Part shown: piece by piece, positions 1-8,570 of the stretch
Numbering within the stretch: position 1 is the stretch's first letter
Layout: each line of letters opens with the position of its first letter
Assembly (NCBI GenBank): GCA_002424045.1
Contig: DIPH01000001.1
Span: 12,790 to 76,789 of the forward strand
DNA from: Firmicutes bacterium UBA5493
GTDB lineage: Bacteria > Bacillota > Limnochordia > Darwinibacteriales > Darwinibacteriaceae
Reading direction: 5' to 3'
DNA length: 64,000 nucleotides
Translations under genes and position numbers: made by a program
Notes under the pieces: model-generated
The model's database searches: none
Told to the model about the DNA's origin: nothing
Seen by the model: the letters and a program-made list of their open reading frames with translations, nothing else

Positions 1-432
1 TGCTACAATAACCCGTTTGGCACCTACAACGAGATCCATGGCTCCACCCATACCCGGCACCATTTTCCCTGGTACCATCCAATTGGCCAGGTTGCCCGAG
101 GCATCCACTTCTAAGGCTCCAAGCACCGTCACATCCACATGTCCTCCCCGAATAATGGCGAAGGACTCGGCACTGTCAAAAAAGGCTCCCCCCGGTAGGA
201 TAGTCACAGGTTGACCTCCCGCGTTCACCAGATCGTAATCCTCTTCACCTGGGGCTGGATTGGGGCCGAGACCGACAAAACCATTTTCTGACTGCAATGT
301 CACATTAACTCCAGGAGGGAGAAATCCGCTTACCATAGTAGGCAGTCCAATCCCTAGATTAACAACGTCACCGTCCCTGAGCTCCTGGGCAATGCGGCGG
401 GCGATGAGTACCCTTTTTTGCTTACTGTCCAT
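1..432 (-). CDS. atoA: Acetoacetate:butyrate CoA-transferase, subunit B (partial, C-terminus off the left edge)
   Basis: This is the N-terminal 144 residues of a CoA-transferase beta subunit. It starts at the ATG at 432, 11 bases inside the end of the alpha-subunit gene, so the two are translationally coupled. The visible protein carries the family's conserved blocks: the NLGIGLPT loop near residue 26 and the SENGxxGxGP block near residue 49, whose glutamate is the catalytic residue that forms the CoA thioester in class I transferases. In lysine fermentation this enzyme moves CoA from butyryl-CoA to acetoacetate, releasing butyrate. The stop codon lies outside the window. Family assignment is firm; substrate choice is inferred from the neighbouring kce/kal/kam genes. 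Confidence 0.92.
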   Translation of the reverse strand, partial: MDSKQKRVLIARRIAQELRDGDVVNLGIGLPTMVSGFLPPGVNVTLQSENGFVGLGPNPAPGEEDYDLVNAGGQPVTILPGGAFFDSAESFAIIRGGHVDVTVLGALEVDASGNLANWMVPGKMVPGMGGAMDLVVGAKRVIVA

Positions 433-1087
433 TCCCGTTCGACCCCCTTGTTAAGAAATCTACGAAAACTCCGGGAGTTACAACCTCATCGGGGTCAATT
501 TCTCCCACTTCCACGATCTCGTCCACTTCTACAATAACGCAGTTTGCGGCCATGGCCATCAGTGGATTAAAGTTCCGAGTACTTTTGCGGAAAATAAGAT
601 TGCCTTTGCGATCTGCCTTCCAGGCCTTAATAAGTGCAAAATCGGCATGAAGTGGCTTCTCCAAAAGATAAGTCTTGCCATCCACCTGCAGCTCTTGTTT
701 GCCTTCGGCTACAACTGTTCCGACGCCAGTGGGCGTTAAGACTCCGCCCAAACCCGCGCCAGCGCAGCGGATTCTCTCAGCCAGTGTTCCTTGGGGTACG
801 AGTTCTACCTGGATTTTTCCTTCAATCATCTTCTGGCCTGTCTCTGGATTTGTACCAATATGGCTGGCGATCAGGTGCCTAACCGCATCGGATGAAATCA
901 GCATGCCGATGCCATCACCCTGTAAGCCGGTGTCATTACAAATGACGGTCAGATTCTGTACGCCTTGTCCTGCCAATTCTCGAACGAGGCTTACAGGTGT
1001 ACCGCAGGTCATGAATCCTCCAATCATGACGCTGCTTCCATCCGTCACCTTACCCATCACTTCTTTCTGCGACAAAATTTTCGGCAA
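422..1087 (-). CDS. atoD: Acetoacetate:butyrate CoA-transferase, subunit A
   Basis: Alpha subunit of the class I CoA-transferase, 221 residues with the start chosen here, which is the usual family length. The DGSSVMIGGFMTCGTP stretch near the N-terminus is the alpha-subunit CoA-binding signature, and GAGLGGVLTPTGVGT lies in the middle. I chose the TTG at 1087 because GGGAGG lies 8 bases upstream and the resulting protein begins where family members begin; the longer open frame runs back into kce. With AtoA it forms the last step of the pathway, converting acetoacetate plus butyryl-CoA to acetoacetyl-CoA plus butyrate. It sits 19 bases after kce and overlaps atoA by 11. Confidence 0.92.
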   Translation of the reverse strand: MPKILSQKEVMGKVTDGSSVMIGGFMTCGTPVSLVRELAGQGVQNLTVICNDTGLQGDGIGMLISSDAVRHLIASHIGTNPETGQKMIEGKIQVELVPQGTLAERIRCAGAGLGGVLTPTGVGTVVAEGKQELQVDGKTYLLEKPLHADFALIKAWKADRKGNLIFRKSTRNFNPLMAMAANCVIVEVDEIVEVGEIDPDEVVTPGVFVDFLTRGSNGNGQ

Positions 1088-1106
1088 TTCGTCATCCTCC
1101 CAATTT

Positions 1107-1940
1107 TTATGTTTTTTGTGGCCTTCGAGCGGGTAGCCCGAGAATCTCCCGTGCCTCATCAGGAGATGCAACTTCCCGTCCAAGCTCTCTTGCAATCCTG
1201 GCTATCCTAGCTACCAACTGAGCATTGCTCTTGGCCAATTCACCCCTGTAAAAATAGATATTGTCCTCAAACCCAACCCGCACATGACCTCCCATGGCCA
1301 TGGCGGCCATAGCTAGAGACGTCTCGTTGCGACCAATACCCGATACGGTCCAGGTGGCATCTTTAGGAATGGAATCAACTAAGAAACTCAAGTTTCTCAC
1401 AGTTCCCCCCATGGCACCTGGGACGCCCAGGACAAAATTAAAGTGGAGGGGTGGCTTCACCAAAGCCTCTCGCACAAGGCGCAAAGCACTGTCAACCATT
1501 CCTGATTCAAATACCTCGAATTCTGGTTTGACCCCCCTCTCCAACATAAGCCTTGCAGCTTTCTCATAAAAGTCCTGGGGATTGGAGAATATGTCCCTAC
1601 CAAAGTTACAGGTTCCAGTGGACAAAGTGGCCATTTCCGGACTGTTCTCTACAGGTTGCAGACGCTCTTCTGGACTATGCCAGGTTGCTCCGCCTGTAGA
1701 TGGCTGAAAAATGACGGGACACTTTTCCGCCACAATCGCCTGGATTTCTCTGTAAATCTCCCTATCCTGTGTAGGGCTGCCATCGGCTTGCCGGGCATGG
1801 ACATGGACAATGGATGCTCCCGCTTCGTAGGCTTCCAAAGCTGCACGACCGATTTCCTCAGGAGTAATGGGGAGATTCTTCTGCTGCTCCCTTGTGACTT
1901 CGGCCCCAGTGAGGGCCGCGGTAATAATCAGCTTTGACAC
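1107..1940 (-). CDS. kce: 3-keto-5-aminohexanoate cleavage enzyme (Kce)
   Basis: A 277-residue member of the Kce/BKACE family. These zinc enzymes condense 3-keto-5-aminohexanoate with acetyl-CoA to give acetoacetate and 3-aminobutyryl-CoA. Visible family marks are KLIITAALTGAEVT at the N-terminus, the metal-binding HVHAR near residue 47, the STG block in the middle and GGHVRVGFEDN near residue 225. The GTG at 1940 is preferred because GAAGGGGGT lies just upstream and the first residues then match the family; an open frame continues further upstream but overlaps kal. The gene begins 4 bases after the kal stop, so translation is probably coupled. The assignment is strengthened by its kal and kam neighbours. 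Confidence 0.95.
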   Translation of the reverse strand: MSKLIITAALTGAEVTREQQKNLPITPEEIGRAALEAYEAGASIVHVHARQADGSPTQDREIYREIQAIVAEKCPVIFQPSTGGATWHSPEERLQPVENSPEMATLSTGTCNFGRDIFSNPQDFYEKAARLMLERGVKPEFEVFESGMVDSALRLVREALVKPPLHFNFVLGVPGAMGGTVRNLSFLVDSIPKDATWTVSGIGRNETSLAMAAMAMGGHVRVGFEDNIYFYRGELAKSNAQLVARIARIARELGREVASPDEAREILGLPARRPQKT

Positions 1941-1944
1941 ATCC

Positions 1945-2334
1945 CTACCCCCTTCTCTGTTTGTCCTTAGGTACGACACATACACCTTTAGCTGTGGCCA
2001 CCACAACTGGTTCCTCCAGAACATCCATGGCCGAAGGCCCCAGGTCTGATGAATTGGTCCTTGTGATCTGTTTGACGGCTTGAAACTTCATCTTCCGCGA
2101 TGTATTACCTACCTCAGTAATCTCACCCACCGCTTCAAGGAAATCACCAGCATAAACAGGAGCCTTAAACTGCACATCACTATAGGTTAGAAATAAACCT
2201 TCATCACCGTCATGACGGATCAAAAGCTCCGTGGCACAGTCACCAAAGAGCTGCAAAACAAAAGCACCGTCCACCAACTCACCTCCGTAGTGGGCCTGGG
2301 CTGCGCTGACTCGTACACGGATCACACTCTTCAT
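1945..2334 (-). CDS. kal: 3-aminobutyryl-CoA ammonia-lyase (Kal)
   Basis: A 129-residue hot-dog-fold enzyme that removes ammonia from 3-aminobutyryl-CoA to give crotonyl-CoA. The sequence shows the AHYGGELVDGAFVLQLFGD block and the QFKAPVYAGDFLEA block expected of this small lyase family. The ATG at 2334 is used because GGAGGA lies 9 bases upstream; a second ATG three codons earlier directly abuts that ribosome binding site. Its place between kamE and kce is the order expected from the lysine pathway. Short hot-dog proteins are easily confused with thioesterases, and here the context decides. Confidence 0.93.
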   Translation of the reverse strand: MKSVIRVRVSAAQAHYGGELVDGAFVLQLFGDCATELLIRHDGDEGLFLTYSDVQFKAPVYAGDFLEAVGEITEVGNTSRKMKFQAVKQITRTNSSDLGPSAMDVLEEPVVVATAKGVCVVPKDKQRRG

Positions 2335-2369
2335 ACAACACATTCCTCCTTGGATTAATAAACTCTATG

Positions 2370-3110
2370 TTAGATTCTTCTGGCCAATTCCTTAACCACA
2401 AAGGTGCTGACATGGCGGGCTGTTGTTCCAGGTCCAAACCCTGCGTCAAAACCAAGCTCCTTAGCTAGGGGCTGATCGATTCTAGGTCCACCCACAATCA
2501 TGATCAGCCTCTCACGCAGGCCCTCCGCTTCCGCCATTTCAATCAATTCCGTTAGGTTCTGAATATGTACATTTTTCTGGGTCACAACCTGAGAGACCAA
2601 GACCGCATCGGCCTTCACTTCCATAGCCTTTTGAAGAAGGATGTCGTTGGGAACTTGACTCCCTAAATTGTAAGTTTCGATCATGGGGTAGCGCTCTAAG
2701 CCGTAATCGCCATCATAGCCCTTCATGTTCATGATGGCATCGAGTCCCACTGTATGGGCATCTGTTCCGGTGCAGGCCCCCACCACTACGACCTTACGTC
2801 TGATTTCCTTTTCAATGAAGGAATTCACTTCATCGAATGTCATTGCCTCATCCCCCGCATCAACAACGGAGATTTCATCAAGATTAACACTGTGACGGCT
2901 ACTTCCATAGAGGATAAAGTGGCTGAAACCGTGGAGGTCCTTCATGTTCACCACCTGAATACCCTCGAAACCCATTTGCAAAGCCAGGCGTTTGGCTGCT
3001 TCAAGAGCCAGGGGCCCTGCAGGTATGGGTAATGTAAAACTCAACTGCACCTGTCCATCACCCCAGGAATCTCCATAGGGTTTTACTACCTTGTCTTTCG
3101 AGCTCACCAT
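2370..3110 (-). CDS. kamE: D-lysine/beta-lysine 5,6-aminomutase, small (beta) subunit
   Basis: Cobalamin-binding subunit, 246 residues. It carries the base-off B12 motif DAHTVG at residues 117-122, where His119 would be the axial cobalt ligand, and Lys130 eleven residues later corresponds to the lysine that holds PLP as an internal aldimine in the Clostridium sticklandii enzyme. The C-terminal half is a Rossmann-like B12 domain (IMIVGGPR near residue 203). With KamD it shifts the terminal amino group of (beta-)lysine from carbon 6 to carbon 5. The ATG at 3110 overlaps the kamD stop by 7 bases and follows a strong GGGAAGGGGAG site, so the two subunits are coupled. Confidence 0.97.
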   Translation of the reverse strand: MVSSKDKVVKPYGDSWGDGQVQLSFTLPIPAGPLALEAAKRLALQMGFEGIQVVNMKDLHGFSHFILYGSSRHSVNLDEISVVDAGDEAMTFDEVNSFIEKEIRRKVVVVGACTGTDAHTVGLDAIMNMKGYDGDYGLERYPMIETYNLGSQVPNDILLQKAMEVKADAVLVSQVVTQKNVHIQNLTELIEMAEAEGLRERLIMIVGGPRIDQPLAKELGFDAGFGPGTTARHVSTFVVKELARRI

Positions 3111-4693
3111 GATCTCCCCTTCCCTGGTGCAGATTGGATCCCCAGTTCCTGCTGCATCCTGTCCATAAAGGGATTGCTATAGTCAATTCCCTTCGGGATC
3201 ACACCATCACCACCTTTGCCTCCCTCTTGGGGTCGCCTGATGTTGGCAAAATGCCCTTCGCTGATGGCCCGTTTTAATCCCTTGGCTTCGATGTCCTGCA
3301 AGAAGTCTACCACTTGATCCAAGATGGCCTCTGAACGTTTTTGGATGATGCCATCGGGCCTAAAGCTAATCTCGTTTTCTAAGTCTCTGGCATTGTCCAT
3401 GACATACTGGGCGCTTTCCAGGCTCAAAGCACGGTCACTTAGGTGGGGTGTATGAATGGCTTCGGTGAGCATGCCAAGGAGATGAATGCTTTGGCCCGTC
3501 ATAACCGAGGCCAGGTTAAACATGGCATTTTGAACATGGCCCATAAAAATGTCTCCCGTCATGTACTTGGTAGGCGGCATATACTTCAAGGGTGCGTCAG
3601 GGAAAATCTGCCGAATGGTCTGGGCTGTAGCTAGCTCATAGAGGAACCCGTTTTTCATCTTCGGATCGAGCTCAAAGGCGTGTCCCAAACCCAGCTGCCA
3701 ACTTTGTAGACCTGCCGCCAGACCCATCTGTTCATTGATAAAATTGGAGGCCAAAACGGTATGGGCCTCCTCTAAGGCGTCTGCTGTTGTTAAGTAGTTG
3801 TCCTCTCCCGTATTGATAATAATGCCGGCGTAGGCATTGATCATCCGAGAAAAGTATTGGTCAGCAAAGGTCCGCTCCATATTGATATCCCGGAACAAGA
3901 TCCCATACATGGCGTCATTTAGCATCATGTCAAGACGTTCCAAGGCTCCCATGGCAGCGATCTCGGGCATGCACAGCCCTGAGCAATAGTTGACGAGCTG
4001 AATGTACCGTCCCACCTCTTCGCTCACCTCATCAAGAGCTTGCCTCATTACCCTGAAGTTGGCTTGGGTAGCGTATGTGCCCCCAAAACCTTCCGTGGTG
4101 GTTCCGTAGGGAACATAATCGAGTAAACTCTGGGCTGTGGTGCGAATGACTGCAATAATGTCTGCCCCCTGCCTAGCAGCTGACTTGGCCTGCTCCACAT
4201 CGGCAAAGATGTTACCGCTGGCCACGATGACATACTTCAAAGGCTCTTCGCCTAACCCGAGACTCTGCTTTAAGGTCTCCCGTTTCTGCCGCTCTTTGGC
4301 GATGGTGGTAAGTGCTTGATCCGTATATGTATTCATGACTCTGGCTATACGATTTGGGTCTTGGGCCGAGAGCTCACAGATGTGCAAATCCCGAGCACAG
4401 TGTTGAGCGATCTCTTGTGGGGACTTGTCGAGGACCACCACGGCATTAGCTATCCAATACGCTATGCCCCGGTCTAAAAAACCTGCCCGATTCACTTGAT
4501 CCACAACAACATTGGCCAGAGGGATGTCTTCGTGATTCGTGCCATCGATGCCAAAAAGGCGTGCCACGGTACGTTCCACGCTTACTGTGGTGTGACGATA
4601 GATATCTTCCTGCACCTTTTGAGCAATGGCCTGAGCTAATTGCCTGGCCTTTTGAACTTTTTCGTTGTCCAATACTAGTAACTGGTTACCCAT
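3104..4693 (-). CDS. kamD: D-lysine/beta-lysine 5,6-aminomutase, large (alpha) subunit
   Basis: TIM-barrel subunit of the adenosylcobalamin- and PLP-dependent lysine 5,6-aminomutase, 529 residues from the ATG at 4693 (the C. sticklandii protein is 516). That ATG follows GAGGG at about 9 bases and overlaps the end of kamC by 8; an in-frame codon seven residues earlier has no better ribosome binding site. Characteristic stretches include PYGTTTEGFGGT and NYCSGLCMPEIA mid-protein and KYMPPTKYMTGD later. Acts in the cytoplasm as a complex with KamE. Identification rests on length, pairing with KamE and surrounding pathway genes. Confidence 0.97.
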   Translation of the reverse strand: MGNQLLVLDNEKVQKARQLAQAIAQKVQEDIYRHTTVSVERTVARLFGIDGTNHEDIPLANVVVDQVNRAGFLDRGIAYWIANAVVVLDKSPQEIAQHCARDLHICELSAQDPNRIARVMNTYTDQALTTIAKERQKRETLKQSLGLGEEPLKYVIVASGNIFADVEQAKSAARQGADIIAVIRTTAQSLLDYVPYGTTTEGFGGTYATQANFRVMRQALDEVSEEVGRYIQLVNYCSGLCMPEIAAMGALERLDMMLNDAMYGILFRDINMERTFADQYFSRMINAYAGIIINTGEDNYLTTADALEEAHTVLASNFINEQMGLAAGLQSWQLGLGHAFELDPKMKNGFLYELATAQTIRQIFPDAPLKYMPPTKYMTGDIFMGHVQNAMFNLASVMTGQSIHLLGMLTEAIHTPHLSDRALSLESAQYVMDNARDLENEISFRPDGIIQKRSEAILDQVVDFLQDIEAKGLKRAISEGHFANIRRPQEGGKGGDGVIPKGIDYSNPFMDRMQQELGIQSAPGKGRSW

Positions 4694-6302
4694 TCTTGCG
4701 GTCCCTCTTTTCAAGGAGCTCTTTAGCCCTCTTAATGATCATGCTGTCCAGCCCTAGAGCTTCTGCCACAACTGCGGCATCGCTCCGAAGTGGTCGCCCA
4801 GGGCTTGCCACCTCCAAGCTATAGTCCATACAGCGTTGAAGAGAATCTACCCGGGCCTCGCCTAGCTTGTCTTGATCCAACCCCCTGACCCGAAGATGGC
4901 GGATCTCCTCTAGCTGGGCTAGAGATGGGTAATGGGTCGTAATCACGGTAATGGTCGGCGTGTGGTTGAGATGCTCAAGAATTGCCTGGGCAACGCTGGC
5001 CCCTTCCACAGGATTTGTTCCGTGGGCAATCTCATCCACGAGAATCAAGCCATCATGGTCGCTTTCCTCTATGACATCCCGCAGAAAGAGCACTTCCCCA
5101 GCAAAGGCACTGAGGCCCTTGGGGATTTCCGATGCCGCCAAGTGAGCCCGGATAAACTTCCGTGGCCGGAAATCCATGGAACGGGCAGGCACCAAAAGGC
5201 CATATTGGGCCATAGCCGTTAAAAGGCCAATAGTCTTTAAACTCGCGGTTTTACCACCCATATTAGGTCCGGTGATCAGGGTGACCCCTGAGGAAACTTC
5301 TAAGCAGAGGGGAGTATAATCATGACCCCCTTGGGTCACCTCTTCCTCCACCAAGGGATGTCTTCCCTCTGTGATGCGAATGATGGAATCCTCGCACAAC
5401 TGGGGTTTCATTCCATCTATCTCAACGGCAAACTTCGCTTTGGCTAATAAGACGTCTAAAAAAGCTAGCCTTTCCAGAACGCCATGTAGTCGCGGCCCAT
5501 AATCTGCTATCACAGAGGTGAGTTTGACCCTAATCCCGTGCTTGTGTTTCTCCTCTTCTTCCCTAACCTGAGCCAACTCCTGCCTGACTTGGCGCATGAT
5601 CCCGTCCTCCACCAGCTGGAAGCGGATAAAATCTGAGGTTTCCTGCACTTTCTCCAACTGGACCATGCTTTCAAGCTGGGAGATCATCTTGCCATCTGTG
5701 GTAGTAACCGTAATGTCTCCATTCATGGATAAGATGCGCCCCACGACCTGAATCATTTCACAGTCCACTGACGCCCGAAAGTCGGCTAGGGTATTCTCTA
5801 GACGTACACGCTCTTGGCGCACCTTAGCGAGCTCATCGTCGTAGGTGTCAGCGATATAAAAGCTGTCGTGCCCACCTTGGCCAAGACTTAAGGATTCCTT
5901 GCATTCCACGCACTGATCCACAGGATCTGGTAAGAAGCTTGTCCACCCTAAGTGTTCCAATTCCGCCTGGATTTTCTCCACAATAGTTAACAGCTTCTTT
6001 ACCTCATAGAACTCCGTATCATCTAAGGTGATCCCTTGCATACTGCGCCTAAGGCTGCCACCGATATCCCGAACTGTACTTAACAGAAAGCTTAGCTCTT
6101 CCGCCATCTTGGGGTCTCTCTTTAGGTACGCACACATGCGCTCGAGGCGATCGAGTTCCTGCACGAGATCGGCCGATTGCTCTTGCCCAAAAGCTGTGGC
6201 TTTACGCAACCTGGATCGCCCCAAAGACGATACGGGGCTTATGCGAGACCACACTTCATCAAAACCTAATTGACGCCGAGTTTCAGCATCAAGAAATTGC
6301 AT
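4686..6302 (-). CDS. kamC: Lysine 5,6-aminomutase reactivase ATPase KamC (MutS-like)
   Basis: A 538-residue MutS-superfamily ATPase. The C-terminal half has Walker A GPNMGGKT at 345-352, the LSAF signature near 397, Walker B LILVDEIAHGT at 419-429 and TTHYPS at 455-460. The N-terminal half is helical (core/clamp type) and lacks the mismatch-recognition domain I with its Phe-x-Glu, so it is not a repair MutS; it also lacks the Smr tail of MutS2. Genes of this kind next to kamDE are named KamC and act with KamB in ATP-driven reactivation of the aminomutase, by analogy to other B12 enzyme reactivases. The gene starts inside the kamB 3' end and ends inside kamD. Confidence 0.9.
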   Translation of the reverse strand: MQFLDAETRRQLGFDEVWSRISPVSSLGRSRLRKATAFGQEQSADLVQELDRLERMCAYLKRDPKMAEELSFLLSTVRDIGGSLRRSMQGITLDDTEFYEVKKLLTIVEKIQAELEHLGWTSFLPDPVDQCVECKESLSLGQGGHDSFYIADTYDDELAKVRQERVRLENTLADFRASVDCEMIQVVGRILSMNGDITVTTTDGKMISQLESMVQLEKVQETSDFIRFQLVEDGIMRQVRQELAQVREEEEKHKHGIRVKLTSVIADYGPRLHGVLERLAFLDVLLAKAKFAVEIDGMKPQLCEDSIIRITEGRHPLVEEEVTQGGHDYTPLCLEVSSGVTLITGPNMGGKTASLKTIGLLTAMAQYGLLVPARSMDFRPRKFIRAHLAASEIPKGLSAFAGEVLFLRDVIEESDHDGLILVDEIAHGTNPVEGASVAQAILEHLNHTPTITVITTHYPSLAQLEEIRHLRVRGLDQDKLGEARVDSLQRCMDYSLEVASPGRPLRSDAAVVAEALGLDSMIIKRAKELLEKRDRKNG

Positions 6303-7368
6303 TAAAACCCTCCTTTTTGAGCCTGTATCGGATTCCCAAATTCAAGTCAAAGGCAGGAATGGGCTCCACAGCTTGTCCCACATCCTCAAGTAAGCGAATA
6401 GGGTCTGCCAGGCCGTAACTACTGTTGAAAGGATTCACCGTCACAGCGCTAATATGGATGGAATCTAGCACCTTTAGCACAGCATGATGGGACTTCAACT
6501 TTTGGAAGCTCTGTTTGCCCAAAAAGACGCTGGTAGGATCAGAAGCAAGCAGGATTGGAAAGGTAGACTCTGCCCCACTGGCTAGAATCTTAACCAACAC
6601 GTCATCAGTGAGCATACCCCGAATGAAAATTGCCTGCGTACATCGATCGATCTGTGCGGTCAAGACGTCGGGGCGATGGAAAAAATCCTCTTGGGTAACG
6701 ATACCTTGTATACCTTGAGCCGTGAGCAACACGATCTTGACCTCTCGGCCCATACCTTCCAACTCCAATTTCAATTCTGGGTCATCCCCGTGATCCCAGG
6801 ATGGGAGGGTCAAGATCCCCAATTGGAGCTTCAGTTTCTCAAGCAAGAGCTTGCGATCCCAAGCAGCTTCAGCGCCCACTGCTAGCACTGTAGTATCGGT
6901 AACCATGGGTGCCGCGAGGGAACGGCGATCAATAGCGCCGTCCACAAAAAGCAAGTCCACTCCAAACTGTTCTAACTGAATCTTGATCAAAGCCAATTCA
7001 TGACGGGTGCTAGGACCCGCCAACAATGTCTTGCCTGCACTAAGCACCCGGGCCAGGATTACTTCCCCTAAGGGAGTCGTGATGCCGGTCGTGGCCAATA
7101 TTTCATAGTCCAAGCCGCTTTCCACAATCAGTGACCTGGCATTGGCCACGATCTGTCCTGGACTAAGCATGATCTTAGGTTTGTCGTGTTCAAAGAGACT
7201 ATCCCGCTCTTCACCATCGAGGCCGATGGTCGTAAGGGCCACCCGGAGGCCTAACTGTCTAGCCTCCGTTACGAGCTGATTAAATGTAAAGGTCTTACCT
7301 GTATTCTTACCCATTCCAATCACAGAGACAGATCGGAAGCCCAGGTCCAGTATATCTTCTACAAACAC
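6289..7368 (-). CDS. kamB: Lysine 5,6-aminomutase reactivase subunit KamB
   Basis: A protein of about 359 residues with a P-loop GMGKNTGKT at 18-26 with the start used here, found only beside kamC and kamDE in lysine fermenters and named as the second reactivase subunit. The rest shows no domain I recognise beyond a probable nucleotide-binding N-terminal half. Start choice is uncertain: the GTG at 7368 lies about 10 bases after a GAGGAAGGGG site, and a TTG at 7377 is also possible. The longer open frame overlapping the end of kdd has no convincing site. It overlaps kamC by 14 bases. Confidence 0.85.
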   Translation of the reverse strand: MFVEDILDLGFRSVSVIGMGKNTGKTFTFNQLVTEARQLGLRVALTTIGLDGEERDSLFEHDKPKIMLSPGQIVANARSLIVESGLDYEILATTGITTPLGEVILARVLSAGKTLLAGPSTRHELALIKIQLEQFGVDLLFVDGAIDRRSLAAPMVTDTTVLAVGAEAAWDRKLLLEKLKLQLGILTLPSWDHGDDPELKLELEGMGREVKIVLLTAQGIQGIVTQEDFFHRPDVLTAQIDRCTQAIFIRGMLTDDVLVKILASGAESTFPILLASDPTSVFLGKQSFQKLKSHHAVLKVLDSIHISAVTVNPFNSSYGLADPIRLLEDVGQAVEPIPAFDLNLGIRYRLKKEGFNAIS

Positions 7369-7402
7369 CAGTACCAACGCCCCTTCCTCACCAACCGTCC
7401 TC

Positions 7403-8446
7403 TTACACGTAGATTTCCGAGAATAACTGGCGTAGTTTGGGGTTCTCCCGCAAAACCTCGAGAGTAATAGCTGCATGACTCTTTGTATAGCCGTTACCGA
7501 TCAGCATATTGACATCTTTGCCCACCCCTTCAGCACCAAGGGCTGCCGAGGTGAAACTTGTGGCCATGCTGAAGAAATATACCGTTCCCCCATCACGGGT
7601 ACACAGAATCGAGGTCATTTCTGTTTGGGGAATATTCACGCAGTTGATCGTAAGATCGGCAAGCCTGTCCCCACTCGCCTTCTGGAAAGCATGCAAGCAG
7701 TCCACAGGCTTTGTTGCATCCACATCCAGGACCACATCTGCCAGATCGAGCTTCTGGATACGCTGTACCGCCCCATCGCCATAATCCATGGCAATGATCT
7801 TACCTGAGACACCGGCACGTTTTTTCGCTTCATGGAGGCACAGGCTCCCTGACTTTCCACCTGCTCCCACAATCAAGACTGTATCACCTGGTTTCACGAG
7901 TTTAGCTGTTTGGGCGGGAGCTCCAGCGACGTCCAGGGCAGCCAAAGCTAACTTCTGGGGAAGGTCGTCAGGCAATACTGCATAAATGCCGCTCTCAAAG
8001 AGAATAGCCTGTCCCTTAATATCCACCTGTGCGGTGTCTAAATGAATTTTCTCTATGGTCTCAATGACCAGTGGTGTTAAGGTCAAAGAGACCAGAGAGG
8101 CAATGCGGGATCCTACCTGCAAATCTCGCTTGGCCTCAAGATCACGGCCAATGGCCTTAACGATGCCGATGAACATGCCCCCGGATCCAGTCACAGGATT
8201 ATGGTGTTTTCCCCTGCGGTCAACAATATCAAGCATAATTTGGGCGATCTGGGCTTCATCATCACCGGCTTCTTGCCGAATTTGGGTGAAACTCGCAGAA
8301 TCAATATTCAGAGTTTCAACATCGATCAGAATTTCGTTGGGCATAATCTCCATACGGTTATCGAGGCGTTCGGACCCTTGAGGCAGGGCTCCCACCGGTG
8401 TGATGACCCTATGGGTACCAAATGGACAAGCTACAGTCACAGACAT
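7403..8446 (-). CDS. kdd: L-erythro-3,5-diaminohexanoate dehydrogenase
   Basis: NAD-dependent dehydrogenase of 347 residues that oxidatively deaminates 3,5-diaminohexanoate to 5-amino-3-oxohexanoate, the Kce substrate. A Rossmann motif GAGGKSG lies at 194-200 in a medium-chain dehydrogenase-like layout, and PVTGSGGMFIG near residue 84 is a typical Kdd stretch. The ATG at 8446 has AAAGGGGAG at a good distance. It is the first visible gene of the lysine operon, with an unusual long hairpin between it and ispDF. Lysine 2,3-aminomutase, expected upstream in the pathway, is not encoded next to it. Confidence 0.95.
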   Translation of the reverse strand: MSVTVACPFGTHRVITPVGALPQGSERLDNRMEIMPNEILIDVETLNIDSASFTQIRQEAGDDEAQIAQIMLDIVDRRGKHHNPVTGSGGMFIGIVKAIGRDLEAKRDLQVGSRIASLVSLTLTPLVIETIEKIHLDTAQVDIKGQAILFESGIYAVLPDDLPQKLALAALDVAGAPAQTAKLVKPGDTVLIVGAGGKSGSLCLHEAKKRAGVSGKIIAMDYGDGAVQRIQKLDLADVVLDVDATKPVDCLHAFQKASGDRLADLTINCVNIPQTEMTSILCTRDGGTVYFFSMATSFTSAALGAEGVGKDVNMLIGNGYTKSHAAITLEVLRENPKLRQLFSEIYV

Positions 8447-8512
8447 ACTCCCCTTTGTGGATTCTTACGGAAATCATCCAAGTTATTTTACAGTTTCTTC
8501 AATAATAACATA

Positions 8513-8555
8513 TACCCCTCCAATTTTGAAGAGTTCCTTCGAAATTGGAGGGGTA
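8513..8555. other. 19-bp hairpin between ispDF and kdd
   Basis: Perfect 14-base arms at 8513-8526 and 8542-8555 continue inward with four Watson-Crick pairs and one G-T pair, leaving a 5-base loop. On the minus strand it follows the ispDF... side only as the upstream region of kdd's neighbour: it lies after the kdd promoter region and before ispDF in plus coordinates, 15 to 60 bases upstream of the ispDF stop codon's complement. The flanking T-richness (TATATGTTATTATTG on the minus strand) is poor for a standard terminator. It may terminate ispDF transcripts or act as an operator for the lysine operon. Confidence 0.6.
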
Positions 8556-8570
8556 ATGTAGATTGCAAGT

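Noticed and set aside
634..1210. Plus-strand open frames opposite atoD and kce
   Set aside because: They are antisense shadows of firmly identified minus-strand enzymes and have no ribosome binding sites or recognisable sequence.
4686..6302. MutS2 or mismatch-repair MutS
   Set aside because: It lacks both the mismatch-recognition domain and the Smr domain and is embedded in the kam operon.
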